A stretch of 64,000 bases of DNA, taken from contig NZ_JAMAYG010000004.1 of the NCBI RefSeq assembly GCF_023712425.1, forward strand, positions 1 through 64,000. The letters are read 5' to 3'. Both the position numbers and the translations under genes were made by a program. This document shows positions 1 through 8,215 of the stretch, piece after piece; the first letter of the stretch is position 1; each line of letters starts with the position of its first letter. The notes under the pieces were generated by a model. That model was not told the DNA's origin. It ran no database searches and saw only the letters and a list, made by a program, of their open reading frames with translations. Origin of the DNA: Rothia sp. P100. Lineage in GTDB: Bacteria; Actinomycetota; Actinomycetes; Actinomycetales; Micrococcaceae.

Positions 1-59
1 GGCTCTTTGCGCCGATGGTACTGCACTGGTGACGGTGTGGGAGAGTAGGTCGTTGCCGC
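1..59 (+). rRNA. rrf: 5S ribosomal RNA, 3' end (partial)
   Basis: The first 59 bases match the 3' part of a bacterial 5S rRNA: the GCGCCGATGGTACTGC segment followed by the TGGGAGAGTAGGTCG stem. The gene begins before the window, so this is the tail of an rRNA operon read on the plus strand. A terminator follows directly. Confidence 0.9.
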
Positions 60-75
60 AATTATTTTTTCGAGG

Positions 76-113
76 TAGCTCTTGTCCTTTGTGGGCAGGG
101 GCTATTTTGTTTT
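76..113 (+). terminator. rRNA operon terminator
   Basis: TAGCTCTTGTCC pairs with GGGCAGGGGCTA (12 positions including G-U pairs) around a 5-nt loop, and TTTTGTTTT follows. It sits about 17 bases after the 5S end. The stretch from 114 to 336 is G/T-rich at first, and I see no gene in it. Confidence 0.75.
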
Positions 114-336
114 AAGGGGGGTGTGTGGGGTGTGTGTTTTTTGGGTGGTTTTTTCTTGGTGGGAACCCCCCTTTTAATTTTAAGTACGTCTTCTTAGAGA
201 CCACCACAAGCTAGCTTTCCCCGAACCCAATACTTTCCTGGGAAAGCAGGGATATGCGCTGTTTAGCTCCAACTCTCTGGGTAAACCACGGTAGGCTTGT
301 TCTAAACTGTTTTCTTCAAGAAAGTGAGCACCTTCA

Positions 337-1218
337 GTGTCCAAGGGAAGCGTATCCTCAACTGACGCCCGTGAGCGCGCCCGCCAACTGGCAGCGCATC
401 AGGCAAAGAAATCATCCAAGTCATCCACTCGCTGGATTCAGCTAACAGTCCTTGCTGTGGTCCTACTTATCGTGGGTATCATCGCGGTAGTAGTTGTTAA
501 CGGCAATAAAAACCAGATTGCTGAATCAGGACCCGTACCAGCGTCTGCTAACCAGTACGGTGGTATCGTCCTGACAGCTGATGGCATTAAACAAAACACC
601 AGCACTGTAGAGACCCGCGACGTTAATAACCTAGGCACGTCAGAGAACAAATACACCAACGCAGAAGGCGCTGAAGTTGCTATGCCCCTAGGTGTGGCTA
701 CTGCTGAGGAAGCTGAGAATAACGGGGAACCGGTCCGCGTCACCGTCTTCCAGGATTACGACTGCGTGCATTGTGCAAAGTTTGAGACCCAGTACGGTGA
801 TGAGATCGAAGAACTGGTGAAGAGCGGAAAAATTACCCTGGAGGTACGCAACTTGACCTTCCTTGACGCCTCTAGCCCCAGCTTCTATTCAGCCCGCGCT
901 AACAATGTTGCCTTCGCCGTGGCTGAGCAGGTCTCCAGTGAACAGTTCCTAGAATTCCAGAAGGAAATCTTTAGCTATCAGGGCACCGGCGGTCTTTCGA
1001 ATGAAGAGCTCGTGAACATCGCTTCAAAGCACGGTGCTGATGTGCAGGACGCAGTCAATGACAACACTTGGCGTCCCTTCGTTAACGTTGTGACCATGGA
1101 ATCATCCACCAACGGAATCTCCGGAACCCCCACTATCTTTGCAGATGGTGAGCAGTTCACCGCATCAGATTTCTCATCCTGGATCAACCAGAAGATTGAC
1201 GCTAAAGAATCTAACTAA
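337..1218 (+). CDS. Membrane-anchored DsbA-like thioredoxin-fold protein
   Basis: Predicted extracytoplasmic thiol-disulfide oxidoreductase. A basic N-terminus (residues 1-32) precedes one membrane segment at about 33-54, and a DsbA/DSBA-like thioredoxin domain follows outside the membrane. The redox motif is CVHC at residues 143-146, inside FQDYDCVHCAKF, and the cis-proline loop is GTP near 263-265. These features match the actinobacterial DsbA/BdbD-type family, which oxidises cysteines in exported proteins. The start is a GTG at 337; the ribosome-binding site is weak (an A/G-rich stretch near 317-326), so the exact start is uncertain. It is monocistronic, with a strong terminator after it. 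Client proteins cannot be inferred from the neighbours. Confidence 0.85.
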   Translation: MSKGSVSSTDARERARQLAAHQAKKSSKSSTRWIQLTVLAVVLLIVGIIAVVVVNGNKNQIAESGPVPASANQYGGIVLTADGIKQNTSTVETRDVNNLGTSENKYTNAEGAEVAMPLGVATAEEAENNGEPVRVTVFQDYDCVHCAKFETQYGDEIEELVKSGKITLEVRNLTFLDASSPSFYSARANNVAFAVAEQVSSEQFLEFQKEIFSYQGTGGLSNEELVNIASKHGADVQDAVNDNTWRPFVNVVTMESSTNGISGTPTIFADGEQFTASDFSSWINQKIDAKESN

Positions 1219-1287
1219 AGCTCCTCATCACTCCCGTATTTGTTCAGGAACACTGAAATAATGCAATAAACTGGGAAACGTACTTGT

Positions 1288-1340
1288 AGGGACAGCTACA
1301 GGGTCGGCCATATGCCGGTCTGTAGCTGTCCCTTTTTCTT
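1288..1340 (+). terminator. Intrinsic terminator after the DsbA-like gene
   Basis: AGGGACAGCTACAG (1288-1301) and CTGTAGCTGTCCCT (1320-1333) form a perfect 14-bp stem, followed by TTTTCTTT. Confidence 0.92.
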
Positions 1341-1361
1341 TACCTCTTCAAGGAGAAGCTC

Positions 1362-2351
1362 TTGCCCCTGCGCCTTCTGATAGATTGCGACCCAGGTATT
1401 GACGATGCTCTAGCTCTTACCTACGCCTTTGCTCACCCAGAGGTAAGTGTAGAAGGTATCGTGGCCACCGGTGGAAACGTAAGCACTGAACAGGTAGGCA
1501 GGAATATTCGCGGACTCCTCCAACTGCTGGACGCACCGCATATCCGCTGGGAGTTAGGAGCCATCAACCCTCTTGCCCAAGCGTTGATAACAACTGAGGA
1601 AACCCATGGACCTCTGGGAACCGGGTATGCCGTGCTACCTGGTCAGCAGGAGCCCACCGGAAAAGAACACGGCAGGGGAGCTGAACTGTGGGTAGAGACC
1701 GCCGCCCGCTATCCGGGTGAGCTGCACGGGATTGTCCTGGGACCAAGCACCAACCTTGCCCTGGCTCTAGAGCTAGACCCTACCCTGCCCAGCAAACTGG
1801 GCAGTCTACACATCATGGGTGGGGCTCTAAACCACCGCGGTAATACCATGCCCACCACAGAGTGGAACGTGCATTCAGACCCCGAAGCCCTCGCCAGCGT
1901 GCTGACCGCCTTCGACAGACCAGGTGCCACCTGCTCACCGGTACTCTGCCCTCTAGACCACACCGAAAACAGTCTCATCACCCCGGAACGTCGAGCCGCA
2001 TTGACAGCTGGGGGAGGTGCGCTACTGGAGGCTCTAGACCTGGCTCTGCAGTTCTATATGGAATTTCATGAATCAGATGGTTTAGGCTTCATTGCTCACG
2101 TGCATGACCCCTTTGTCACTGCACTTGCCGTCAATACGGCGTTAGATAACGGCCTGATTCTGGCTCAGAGCCTGCCCGTGGCTCTGGACGTTGAGCTGAC
2201 CGGCACCCTGACCCGCGGTCAGACCGTTGCCGACTGGCTAGGACGCTGGGGCAAAGAACCCAATGCAAAGGCATTGGTTGCTGCGGACGCTGAGACCTTC
2301 TTTGAACACTTCATCGCAACCGTTAGAGCACGGTACGCGGTGGCAACTTAG
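1362..2351 (+). CDS. Nucleoside hydrolase (inosine-uridine preferring family)
   Basis: Predicted to hydrolyse the N-glycosidic bond of ribonucleosides to free base plus ribose. The Ca2+-binding signature DxDxxxDD is at residues 8-15 (DCDPGIDD), the diagnostic N-terminal motif of the family, and the 329-aa length is typical. The start is TTG at 1362 with a good AAGGAGAAG ribosome-binding site at 1350-1358. It lies 43 bases upstream of an ECF transporter S/T/A set on the same strand, which suggests one transcription unit for uptake and breakdown of nucleosides. Exact substrate preference cannot be read from the sequence. Family assignment is firm; pathway linkage is inference. Confidence 0.9.
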   Translation: MPLRLLIDCDPGIDDALALTYAFAHPEVSVEGIVATGGNVSTEQVGRNIRGLLQLLDAPHIRWELGAINPLAQALITTEETHGPLGTGYAVLPGQQEPTGKEHGRGAELWVETAARYPGELHGIVLGPSTNLALALELDPTLPSKLGSLHIMGGALNHRGNTMPTTEWNVHSDPEALASVLTAFDRPGATCSPVLCPLDHTENSLITPERRAALTAGGGALLEALDLALQFYMEFHESDGLGFIAHVHDPFVTALAVNTALDNGLILAQSLPVALDVELTGTLTRGQTVADWLGRWGKEPNAKALVAADAETFFEHFIATVRARYAVAT

Positions 2352-2394
2352 CTAAAACTACCCTACAAAAAGAACGATTATTTATTAGGAAATC

Positions 2395-3240
2395 ATGCAT
2401 ACGACATCTGGACAGAGGCTCTCGCCAGTAAACGCGACCCTCGGTAAAAGAAAGAAACAAGGCGCAGCAGAACCCATGACCAAGGGGCAAAAAGTGCTCA
2501 GCACATTAGGCGCCTTTGCTATTGTGGCAACCTACCTCTTTGCTGTGCTAACCGCTGGTGGGGGCGCCAACTACACCGGCTACCTAGAAGACACGGCTCA
2601 AGCACAAGCAGCGCTGTCAATGCCTCTCATGGTGGGCTACACGGCAGGAGTAGTTTTGCTACTCGTCGCAAATCTCTCGCGGTTACCCCTCTCCCTCATC
2701 GCTCTCATCCCCTTCGCGGCCGCTTTCAATATTATCCTCGGACAGATTATTGGATTTTCCGGGGTACCCCTTTATTTAGACTCCGTAGCTACCGTCCTCA
2801 TAGGTCTACTGGCTGGGCCGGCTGCGGGCGTCCTGACGGGAATTATCACCAATCTTGCCTGGGGGCTGAGCATCAATCCCACAGCAATCCCTTTTACAGC
2901 AGGGGCCGCAACCATTGGTCTTTTAGCTGGCCTAGCAGGGCGCTACGGGCTACACAAGAGACTGTGGGCGTTGCTGGTAGCAGGGCTTCTTACCGGGGTC
3001 ATCGCCGGCTTGCTCGGTGCACCCATCGCAGCCTTCGTCTTTGGAGGTGGGCAGGGTGTTGGAACCGGATCCATCGTCGCAACTTTACAGGCAGCAGGTC
3101 AGTCTCTTCTGGGGGCTACCACTTTGCAGTCCCTCTTATCAGACCCCTTAGATAAAACCATTGCCTTCCTCTTAGCCTGGGTCTTACTCAGAGGACTGCC
3201 GGCGCGGGTGCTCCAACAGTTCCAGCGCACTCATGCATAG
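2395..3240 (+). CDS. ECF transporter substrate-binding (S) component, probably for nucleosides
   Basis: Hydrophobic integral membrane protein of 281 aa with a basic N-terminal extension (about 1-30) and roughly six to seven membrane segments. The central part (PLYLDSVATVLIGLLAGPAAG, about residues 124-144) resembles S components in which a conserved loop feeds a glycine-rich helix. The start ATG has AGGAA at 2387-2391. The stop overlaps the next gene by 8 bases. It sits between a nucleoside hydrolase and ECF T and A genes, so a nucleoside is the likeliest substrate; this is inference from context. I considered a general permease, but the neighbouring T and fused A components support an ECF S subunit. 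Confidence 0.75.
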   Translation: MHTTSGQRLSPVNATLGKRKKQGAAEPMTKGQKVLSTLGAFAIVATYLFAVLTAGGGANYTGYLEDTAQAQAALSMPLMVGYTAGVVLLLVANLSRLPLSLIALIPFAAAFNIILGQIIGFSGVPLYLDSVATVLIGLLAGPAAGVLTGIITNLAWGLSINPTAIPFTAGAATIGLLAGLAGRYGLHKRLWALLVAGLLTGVIAGLLGAPIAAFVFGGGQGVGTGSIVATLQAAGQSLLGATTLQSLLSDPLDKTIAFLLAWVLLRGLPARVLQQFQRTHA

Positions 3241-3991
3241 AATCGCGACCCGGGTGCACCCCAAAACCTGGTTTATTTTTGGGCTGAGCGGGCTACTGCT
3301 TTCCTTTGCGCCCCTGCCCATAGGTGCCCGGGGAATGCTACTAGTAGCTTTCGTGATTATCTTTGTGTTTGCAGGTGCCTTCACACAATTCCTACGCTTT
3401 AGCCTGGTGGGCCTGCTACCGGTTGCCCTGGTAGCTTGGACTATCCAAGCGGTTAGCTACAGGGGTCAGACTATCTACACCAGCTGGGAGCCGGTGCCCG
3501 GCATCCTCTTTAGCGTTACTGCTGAGGGGCTGGCATTTGGAGGGCAGATGGCATTACAGATTCTCTGCTTTGGAGCTAGTTGCTCGCTACTCTCGCTACT
3601 GATCAGCCCTCTAGGTCTTCGTAGTGCGCTGACGTCCTGGCATCTGCCGCCCCGGCTGGTGTACCTGCTGTGTGCATCTCTCAACGCTCCCAGGCAACTG
3701 GGGTTTTATGCAGACCTTGCGAGAGAAACGGGGCGGGCGAGGGGGCTTGCTGATTCAAAACTAATGCACCGAATCTGGCTTCGAGTGCGGACTGCCTCTG
3801 CGCTTTTTAACCTAGTGCTCCTGGACCAGGAGGTACGTGGAAGAAGCCTGGCTGATAGAGGTCTTGATCAGAAAGGGCCTCGGATTTATCTAACCGCTAC
3901 CCCGGATAGCACCTGGCAGATTCTTATACGCTGGTCAGTGCTTGGGGCAAGCGCCCTGCTCTCTTTGGTCAGTTATGGGGTGGCACTATGA
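3233..3991 (+). CDS. ECF transporter transmembrane (T) component
   Basis: 252-aa membrane protein of the CbiQ/EcfT family that couples the S component to the ATPase. It has about five membrane segments. Two Arg-Gly coupling-helix motifs typical of EcfT are visible, ARG within GRARGLAD and RG within RSLADRG. The start ATG lies inside the S gene (8-base overlap) and the stop forms an ATGA overlap with the ATPase gene, so the three are translationally coupled. Confidence 0.85.
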   Translation: MHRIATRVHPKTWFIFGLSGLLLSFAPLPIGARGMLLVAFVIIFVFAGAFTQFLRFSLVGLLPVALVAWTIQAVSYRGQTIYTSWEPVPGILFSVTAEGLAFGGQMALQILCFGASCSLLSLLISPLGLRSALTSWHLPPRLVYLLCASLNAPRQLGFYADLARETGRARGLADSKLMHRIWLRVRTASALFNLVLLDQEVRGRSLADRGLDQKGPRIYLTATPDSTWQILIRWSVLGASALLSLVSYGVAL

Positions 3992-5271
3992 CAGCCTTGT
4001 CTAGCAGCGACTTGCTGCACCTCGATAACCCGCGAGTTCGTGTGCTGGTGACCGGTCAGGATGGTAGCGGCAAGAGGCAAGCAGCCCATGATTATGCTGA
4101 TGCGCACGGGGGCATCTATATGCCCTGCGCTCCTTACGCGCATATGAGTGGGTTAGCCACCACGGTGGCAGATGAAATTGCCTTGGGGCTAGAACGACGG
4201 GTGGGTAGCGTTAACGAGCTAACCGTTGCCGTTCAAGCAATAGCCGCTGACTTAGGGATTGAAGAGCTGCTGGGGGCTGACCCGCTCAAGCTATCGGGCG
4301 GGCAAACCCAGCTGGTCGCACTAGCCGCTCTCTTGAGTCTGGGTGCTCCTGCCCTTGCTATCGATGAGCCCCTCCGCGGATTAGATCAGCACATGCAGGA
4401 ACGTGTGCTAGAAACTCTCTGTGCCTATAAAGGGCCGGTGCTATGGGTATCAGTCCGTCCCACAGCTCGTGAGAGAGAAAGTGCCAGCCACGTGCTTGAC
4501 CTCGGCCAAGAAAAGAACGATTATCAGCCTTTGGCCCTGCAGCTTCCTGCGCGGCAGCCCATCACCCTAAGCGCTCAGGAACTGGGGGTTTCTCCTCTTA
4601 CACCCGTGCGGCGTCGCCGACGGACCAAGCAAGCTGCGCCGCTACTACAGCAAAACGTATCTCTTCAGCTCAAGAGCGGCGAAACGCTGCTGGTAAGCGG
4701 GGCTAACGGTAGCGGCAAGAGCACCCTATTACGAACCCTTGCTGGACTGCAGACCCCAGCGTCCGGGGTGGTGCTAGCCGGTGAGAAAAAACCTGCCACG
4801 CTACCTGCTCCCCAGCGGGTGCGGTCCGTGCAACTGGTGGCACAGAGCCCAGCCCACCATTTTCTATCCTCCACCGTAGCTGAAGAACTCAAGCTAGGTG
4901 CCGGAGCTGACTCATCTCAGCAGGTCCGTGAAGGCTTGCTGGCTGCTATCGGTCTGCGGGGGCAAGAGAACATACACCCACTTGACCTGCTACCCGCACA
5001 GCAGCGGCTACTGACCGTTGCGTCCGCACTTGCCGGGGCAACGCCCTGCCTTTTACTCGATGAACCCACCGAACAGCTGGACGATCACGGTCTGCAATGC
5101 CTAATCGACCTTCTCCAAGCCCACGTTGGGGCTGGAGGTAGCCTCGTTATCGCAACACACGACCCGGCACTCAACACAGCTTTGGACGGTACCCACCTGC
5201 ACCTTACCTCAACCAGCAAGATGCGAAGCCTCACCCAATCCGCTATGCTAGATAGGCACCCGCCTCCTTAG
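3988..5271 (+). CDS. Fused double ABC ATPase of an ECF transporter, one site degenerate
   Basis: 427-aa protein with two ABC ATPase domains in tandem, powering the ECF transporter encoded just upstream. The N-half has an altered Walker A (GQDGSGKR, 23-30, Arg instead of Ser/Thr), an intact signature LSGGQ (102-106), Walker B ending DE (126-127) and Arg157 where the H-loop His is expected. The C-half has an intact Walker A (GANGSGKST, 238-246), a degenerate signature LLPAQ (334-338), Walker B DE (358-359) and H-loop His391. One composite site is therefore degenerate and the other canonical. Translation is coupled to the T gene by ATGA. The last codons and the stop lie inside the 5' end of tRNA-Thr. 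Confidence 0.9.
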   Translation: MTALSSSDLLHLDNPRVRVLVTGQDGSGKRQAAHDYADAHGGIYMPCAPYAHMSGLATTVADEIALGLERRVGSVNELTVAVQAIAADLGIEELLGADPLKLSGGQTQLVALAALLSLGAPALAIDEPLRGLDQHMQERVLETLCAYKGPVLWVSVRPTARERESASHVLDLGQEKNDYQPLALQLPARQPITLSAQELGVSPLTPVRRRRRTKQAAPLLQQNVSLQLKSGETLLVSGANGSGKSTLLRTLAGLQTPASGVVLAGEKKPATLPAPQRVRSVQLVAQSPAHHFLSSTVAEELKLGAGADSSQQVREGLLAAIGLRGQENIHPLDLLPAQQRLLTVASALAGATPCLLLDEPTEQLDDHGLQCLIDLLQAHVGAGGSLVIATHDPALNTALDGTHLHLTSTSKMRSLTQSAMLDRHPPP

Positions 5272-5335
5272 CTCAGCTGGCCAGAGCACCTGTCTTGTAA
5301 ACAGGGGGTCACCGGTTCGAATCCGGTAGGGGGCT
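5262..5335 (+). tRNA. tRNA-Thr (anticodon TGT)
   Basis: The cloverleaf folds fully: acceptor GCCTCCT pairs with AGGGGGC, D-stem GCTC/GAGC, anticodon stem CCTGT/ACAGG with loop CTTGTAA, and T-arm ACCGG-TTCGAAT-CCGGT. The discriminator is T and no CCA is encoded. Its first 10 bases overlap the end of the preceding ATPase gene. Its last 22 bases are repeated 124 bases downstream. Confidence 0.95.
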
Positions 5336-5412
5336 CTGAACAAATAAATATGACTCTGCGATCGAGTGGCACCTGAACCGGTGACCATTCGGTCGCAGAT
5401 TTGTTTCCTCGC
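5314..5412 (+). repeat. Direct repeat copy 1: tRNA-Thr 3' end plus terminator
   Basis: A 99-base unit, identical to 5438-5536, that begins in the T-arm of tRNA-Thr and includes its 3' end and a strong hairpin terminator. The two copies are separated by 25 bases (period 124). The sharp identity suggests a recent tandem duplication, or a remnant of site-specific integration at the tRNA end. Confidence 0.92.
5355..5407 (+). terminator. tRNA-Thr terminator, copy 1
   Basis: TCTGCGATCGAGTGG-CACC pairs with GGTG-A-CCATTCGGTCGCAGA around TGAACC, with two G-U pairs and one bulge, followed by TTTGTTT. It ends transcription of tRNA-Thr. Confidence 0.88.
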
Positions 5413-5437
5413 GCGCTCGGAATCTGCTCCCTTATCT

Positions 5438-5536
5438 GGTTCGAATCCGGTAGGGGGCTCTGAACAAATAAATATGACTCTGCGATCGAGTGGCACCTGA
5501 ACCGGTGACCATTCGGTCGCAGATTTGTTTCCTCGC
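5438..5536 (+). repeat. Direct repeat copy 2: orphan tRNA-Thr 3' end plus terminator
   Basis: Second copy of the 99-base unit. It carries the 3' 22 bases of tRNA-Thr without the rest of the tRNA, then a second copy of the terminator hairpin (5479-5523). The stretch 5537-5797 before the next gene holds no feature I can support. Confidence 0.92.
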
Positions 5537-5797
5537 ACACAATAAAACCCTCCACCTCCCTAACCCCCAGCTCGAGGTTAGTAAGACACTTTTGTGCAAA
5601 AGAACGCACCTGCGTGCCCGTTATTCCAAAATGCCTGCGTGGTAAACTAAATGCTGACCACGGGGCAGGACGCAAGCACCCACCAGGTGCTAACGTACTT
5701 ACCCAAACAGCCTGATTTGCTCCAGCGAATTAGGTTTTTTCCATCACGGGATAAAAGTCGTGTTGCGGCTCACCACCCCATGCGGAAGGCAACACAC

Positions 5798-7990
5798 ATG
5801 TCAAAGCAACCAGTGCTCCACCCTTCAAACGAACGTTTTATTGAGCAACCCCGCTTCCGCCCCGAAATTCAGGGCCTCCGTTCGCTTGCTGTGCTACTGG
5901 TCGTTACCTACCACGTCTGGTTCGGACGAGTCTCAGGTGGCGTTGACGTCTTCCTCTTCATCTCAGCCTTCCTGCTTTCACTCTCGTCGCTAAGAAAAAT
6001 ACACGACGGCAAACCACTCCAGGTCATCAAATACTGGCTGCACGTTTTCCAGCGACTTCTACCAGCGGCCCTCACCGTCATCCTAGGCACCCTAATAGCT
6101 GCCTACTTTATCGTTGCGCCCTCGCGCTGGAGCTCGCTACTGGCAGATGCCAAAGCTGCCGTCTTTTACTTCCTCAACTGGCGACTAGCCCACAACGCTG
6201 TGGACTACTACGCCCAGGACGCCACTACCAAGACACCCTTCCAGCACTTCTGGTCCCTCTCCATGCAGGGACAAATCTTTATTCTCTGGCCACTCCTCTT
6301 CACCCTTGTTGGTTTCTTAGTGTGGTACCTGCGGCTCAAAACAACCGGGGTGGCTCTGCTCATCTTCGGTAGCGTTTTCGTTGCCTCTCTCACCTTCTCC
6401 ATTAAAGAAACCGCCACCAACCAAGCCTTCGCCTACTTTGACACCCGCACCCGCCTCTGGGAATTTGCTGCCGGTGCTCTTTTGGCGATTCTCCTTCTTA
6501 AGTGGCAAGTACCCCGCAAAGCCCGTGTCGTTATGGGTTGGGTAGGCATCGCGGGACTTGTCTCCGCCGGGTGGTTGTTACCTATCGAAACTGGATTCCC
6601 CGGTTACCTAGCCCTCTGGCCCCTGCTCTCGGGTGCCATGGTTATCGCTGCCGGGCAGACCGATTCAAAATTTGGGGCAGACCGCTTTCTCTCTGCCGCG
6701 CCCCTTCAAAAAATGGGCGCCATTTCCTACTGCCTCTACCTGGTGCACTGGCCAGCGCTCATCCTTTACACCACTGCTGTGGGTAAAGAACAAGCTGGCT
6801 GGATAGACGGCAGCGTCATTGTTCTTGGGTCGATTGCGCTGGCCTGGGTGCTGCACACCTGCGTTGAGAAGCCTATGAGAGCACTGGACAGGAAACCTCT
6901 CCTGAGGGCGCGCAGGAAACAGGCAACTGACGCGCCTCAGCTGCCCTGGGCTAAGAAACCCTCTATGGCTTCAAAGCTAGCCGGTTACCGGAGACCAGCT
7001 GCTACTCTAGCCGTACTTTTGGCTCTGGCTTCCTTACCTCTGAGCGCTGCTCAAGCCTGGGTGAATAAGCAAGAAGAAGAAACGATGGCTCGCGCTGAAA
7101 CTGCTGGTTCTGCGGCATACCCGGGTGCACTAGCGTCAGACCTTAACGCTCGCTACCGTGACCTCCCCGTCCCCTTGGCAGACCCAGTCTCTCAATTTGA
7201 TGGACTCTCTGAGAGCTGCACGGGCCAGTTCGCCGTTATTAACCCAGAGCTGGAACAATTCTGTTCTGCTCAAGCGTGGGGTGCAGAAGACGGCCCTTTA
7301 ACCATTATCGTCGGTGACTCTCACGCCGAGCAAAGCATCTCAATGATGCGCCCCATCGCACGGGATAACCACATGACCATGATGGCTTACCTGCTGGGCG
7401 GCTGTAAGTTCCCTACCACCTCGAGCTGGGCGGACTGTAATAACTTTAGTACCGCCATGATTGAAGAAATCCTTGCTCAGAACCCTGCTAACGTTGTGCT
7501 GATTTCATCGGTCAGCATGGCTAACGACCCCAACGACGGCACCCCGCCCCGCTACGATGAGGCAGTTCAGCGTTTCATGGATGCAGGGATCAACGTTATT
7601 GGTATCCGCGACAATCCTCGCTACGAGTACAACATGTATATCTGTGGCCAGGAGAATATGCGTTCTCTCTATGACTGCGGCGCTAGCCGTGCCGATAAAG
7701 TGGCGGGGCCATCACCAGATAACGAGCTGATAGGAAATACCAACTATTTCTCTGTTGATCTCACCGAACAGCTCTGCCCTCAGGGCTGGTGCCCAGCCAT
7801 CATGGGCAATGTCTTTGTCTACATCGATGACAACCACATCTCCAAAGCTTATGGGCAGACCCTTTCTCCCTTTGTACAGCAACAACTTCAAACCCAAGAA
7901 TGGAACCCCTGGGGTGGCACTTCGTCTGAGGGTTATGGCAACGAAGAGGATGTCCTTGCTGAGGCTCTCGCCGAAAATGGTGAGCTATAA
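5798..7990 (+). CDS. Acyltransferase 3 family protein with SGNH domain (OafA/YrhL type)
   Basis: 730-aa membrane enzyme predicted to O-acylate a cell-surface polysaccharide or peptidoglycan. An N-terminal acyltransferase-3 domain with about ten membrane segments (about residues 15-380) includes the family motif RFRPEIQGLRSLAV near the N-terminus. A linker and another membrane segment follow, then a C-terminal SGNH-hydrolase-like domain with VGDSHAEQ as block I and DDNHIS near the end. Upstream in-frame starts exist at 5651 and 5780, but ATG 5798 has GGAAGG at 5784-5789 and begins just before the conserved domain. The substrate is unknown. It appears to be monocistronic. Confidence 0.88.
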   Translation: MSKQPVLHPSNERFIEQPRFRPEIQGLRSLAVLLVVTYHVWFGRVSGGVDVFLFISAFLLSLSSLRKIHDGKPLQVIKYWLHVFQRLLPAALTVILGTLIAAYFIVAPSRWSSLLADAKAAVFYFLNWRLAHNAVDYYAQDATTKTPFQHFWSLSMQGQIFILWPLLFTLVGFLVWYLRLKTTGVALLIFGSVFVASLTFSIKETATNQAFAYFDTRTRLWEFAAGALLAILLLKWQVPRKARVVMGWVGIAGLVSAGWLLPIETGFPGYLALWPLLSGAMVIAAGQTDSKFGADRFLSAAPLQKMGAISYCLYLVHWPALILYTTAVGKEQAGWIDGSVIVLGSIALAWVLHTCVEKPMRALDRKPLLRARRKQATDAPQLPWAKKPSMASKLAGYRRPAATLAVLLALASLPLSAAQAWVNKQEEETMARAETAGSAAYPGALASDLNARYRDLPVPLADPVSQFDGLSESCTGQFAVINPELEQFCSAQAWGAEDGPLTIIVGDSHAEQSISMMRPIARDNHMTMMAYLLGGCKFPTTSSWADCNNFSTAMIEEILAQNPANVVLISSVSMANDPNDGTPPRYDEAVQRFMDAGINVIGIRDNPRYEYNMYICGQENMRSLYDCGASRADKVAGPSPDNELIGNTNYFSVDLTEQLCPQGWCPAIMGNVFVYIDDNHISKAYGQTLSPFVQQQLQTQEWNPWGGTSSEGYGNEEDVLAEALAENGEL

Positions 7991-8148
7991 ACCCGAGAAA
8001 CCGGCGCGAATAGACAAGAAAAGCGCCCTGATCAGGAGCTTAGTCTAGGCAACTACTATTTCTTGAGGTCTGGAAACCTCGCTGGTAAGTGTATGCACCA
8101 AGTACACCGTTTTGCGGATTAGCGCACAAAAACATATTGTTATTATGT

Positions 8149-8162
8149 TTAGGTATACCTAA
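8149..8162. promoter_or_regulatory. DtxR/IdeR-type iron box upstream of the siderophore operon
   Basis: TTAGGTATACCTAA is a perfect 14-bp palindrome resembling the core of the DtxR/IdeR box, in which TTAGG and CCTAA half sites flank the centre. It lies 54 bases before the lipoprotein start, beside AT-rich sequence suited to a promoter. Iron-dependent repression of the downstream uptake genes is the inference. The rest of 7991-8215 shows nothing else. Confidence 0.78.
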
Positions 8163-8215
8163 TTCAACTCCTAGCGCTTCCTATCGCTAGGCCGCTCTAC
8201 CAGGAGAATACAGAA

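Noticed and set aside
113-165. G/T-rich stretch after the 5S terminator
   Set aside because: Low complexity without symmetric arms or a clear repeat unit; nothing functional can be supported.
254-445. 63-aa frame before the DsbA-like gene
   Set aside because: It overlaps the start of the real gene in another frame and has no ribosome-binding site or protein-like composition.
5248-5675. Minus-strand reading frames of 96 and 135 aa across tRNA-Thr and its repeats
   Set aside because: They are antisense to the tRNA and its duplicated end; the PYRIRTGDP-type text is the usual false translation of tRNA complements.
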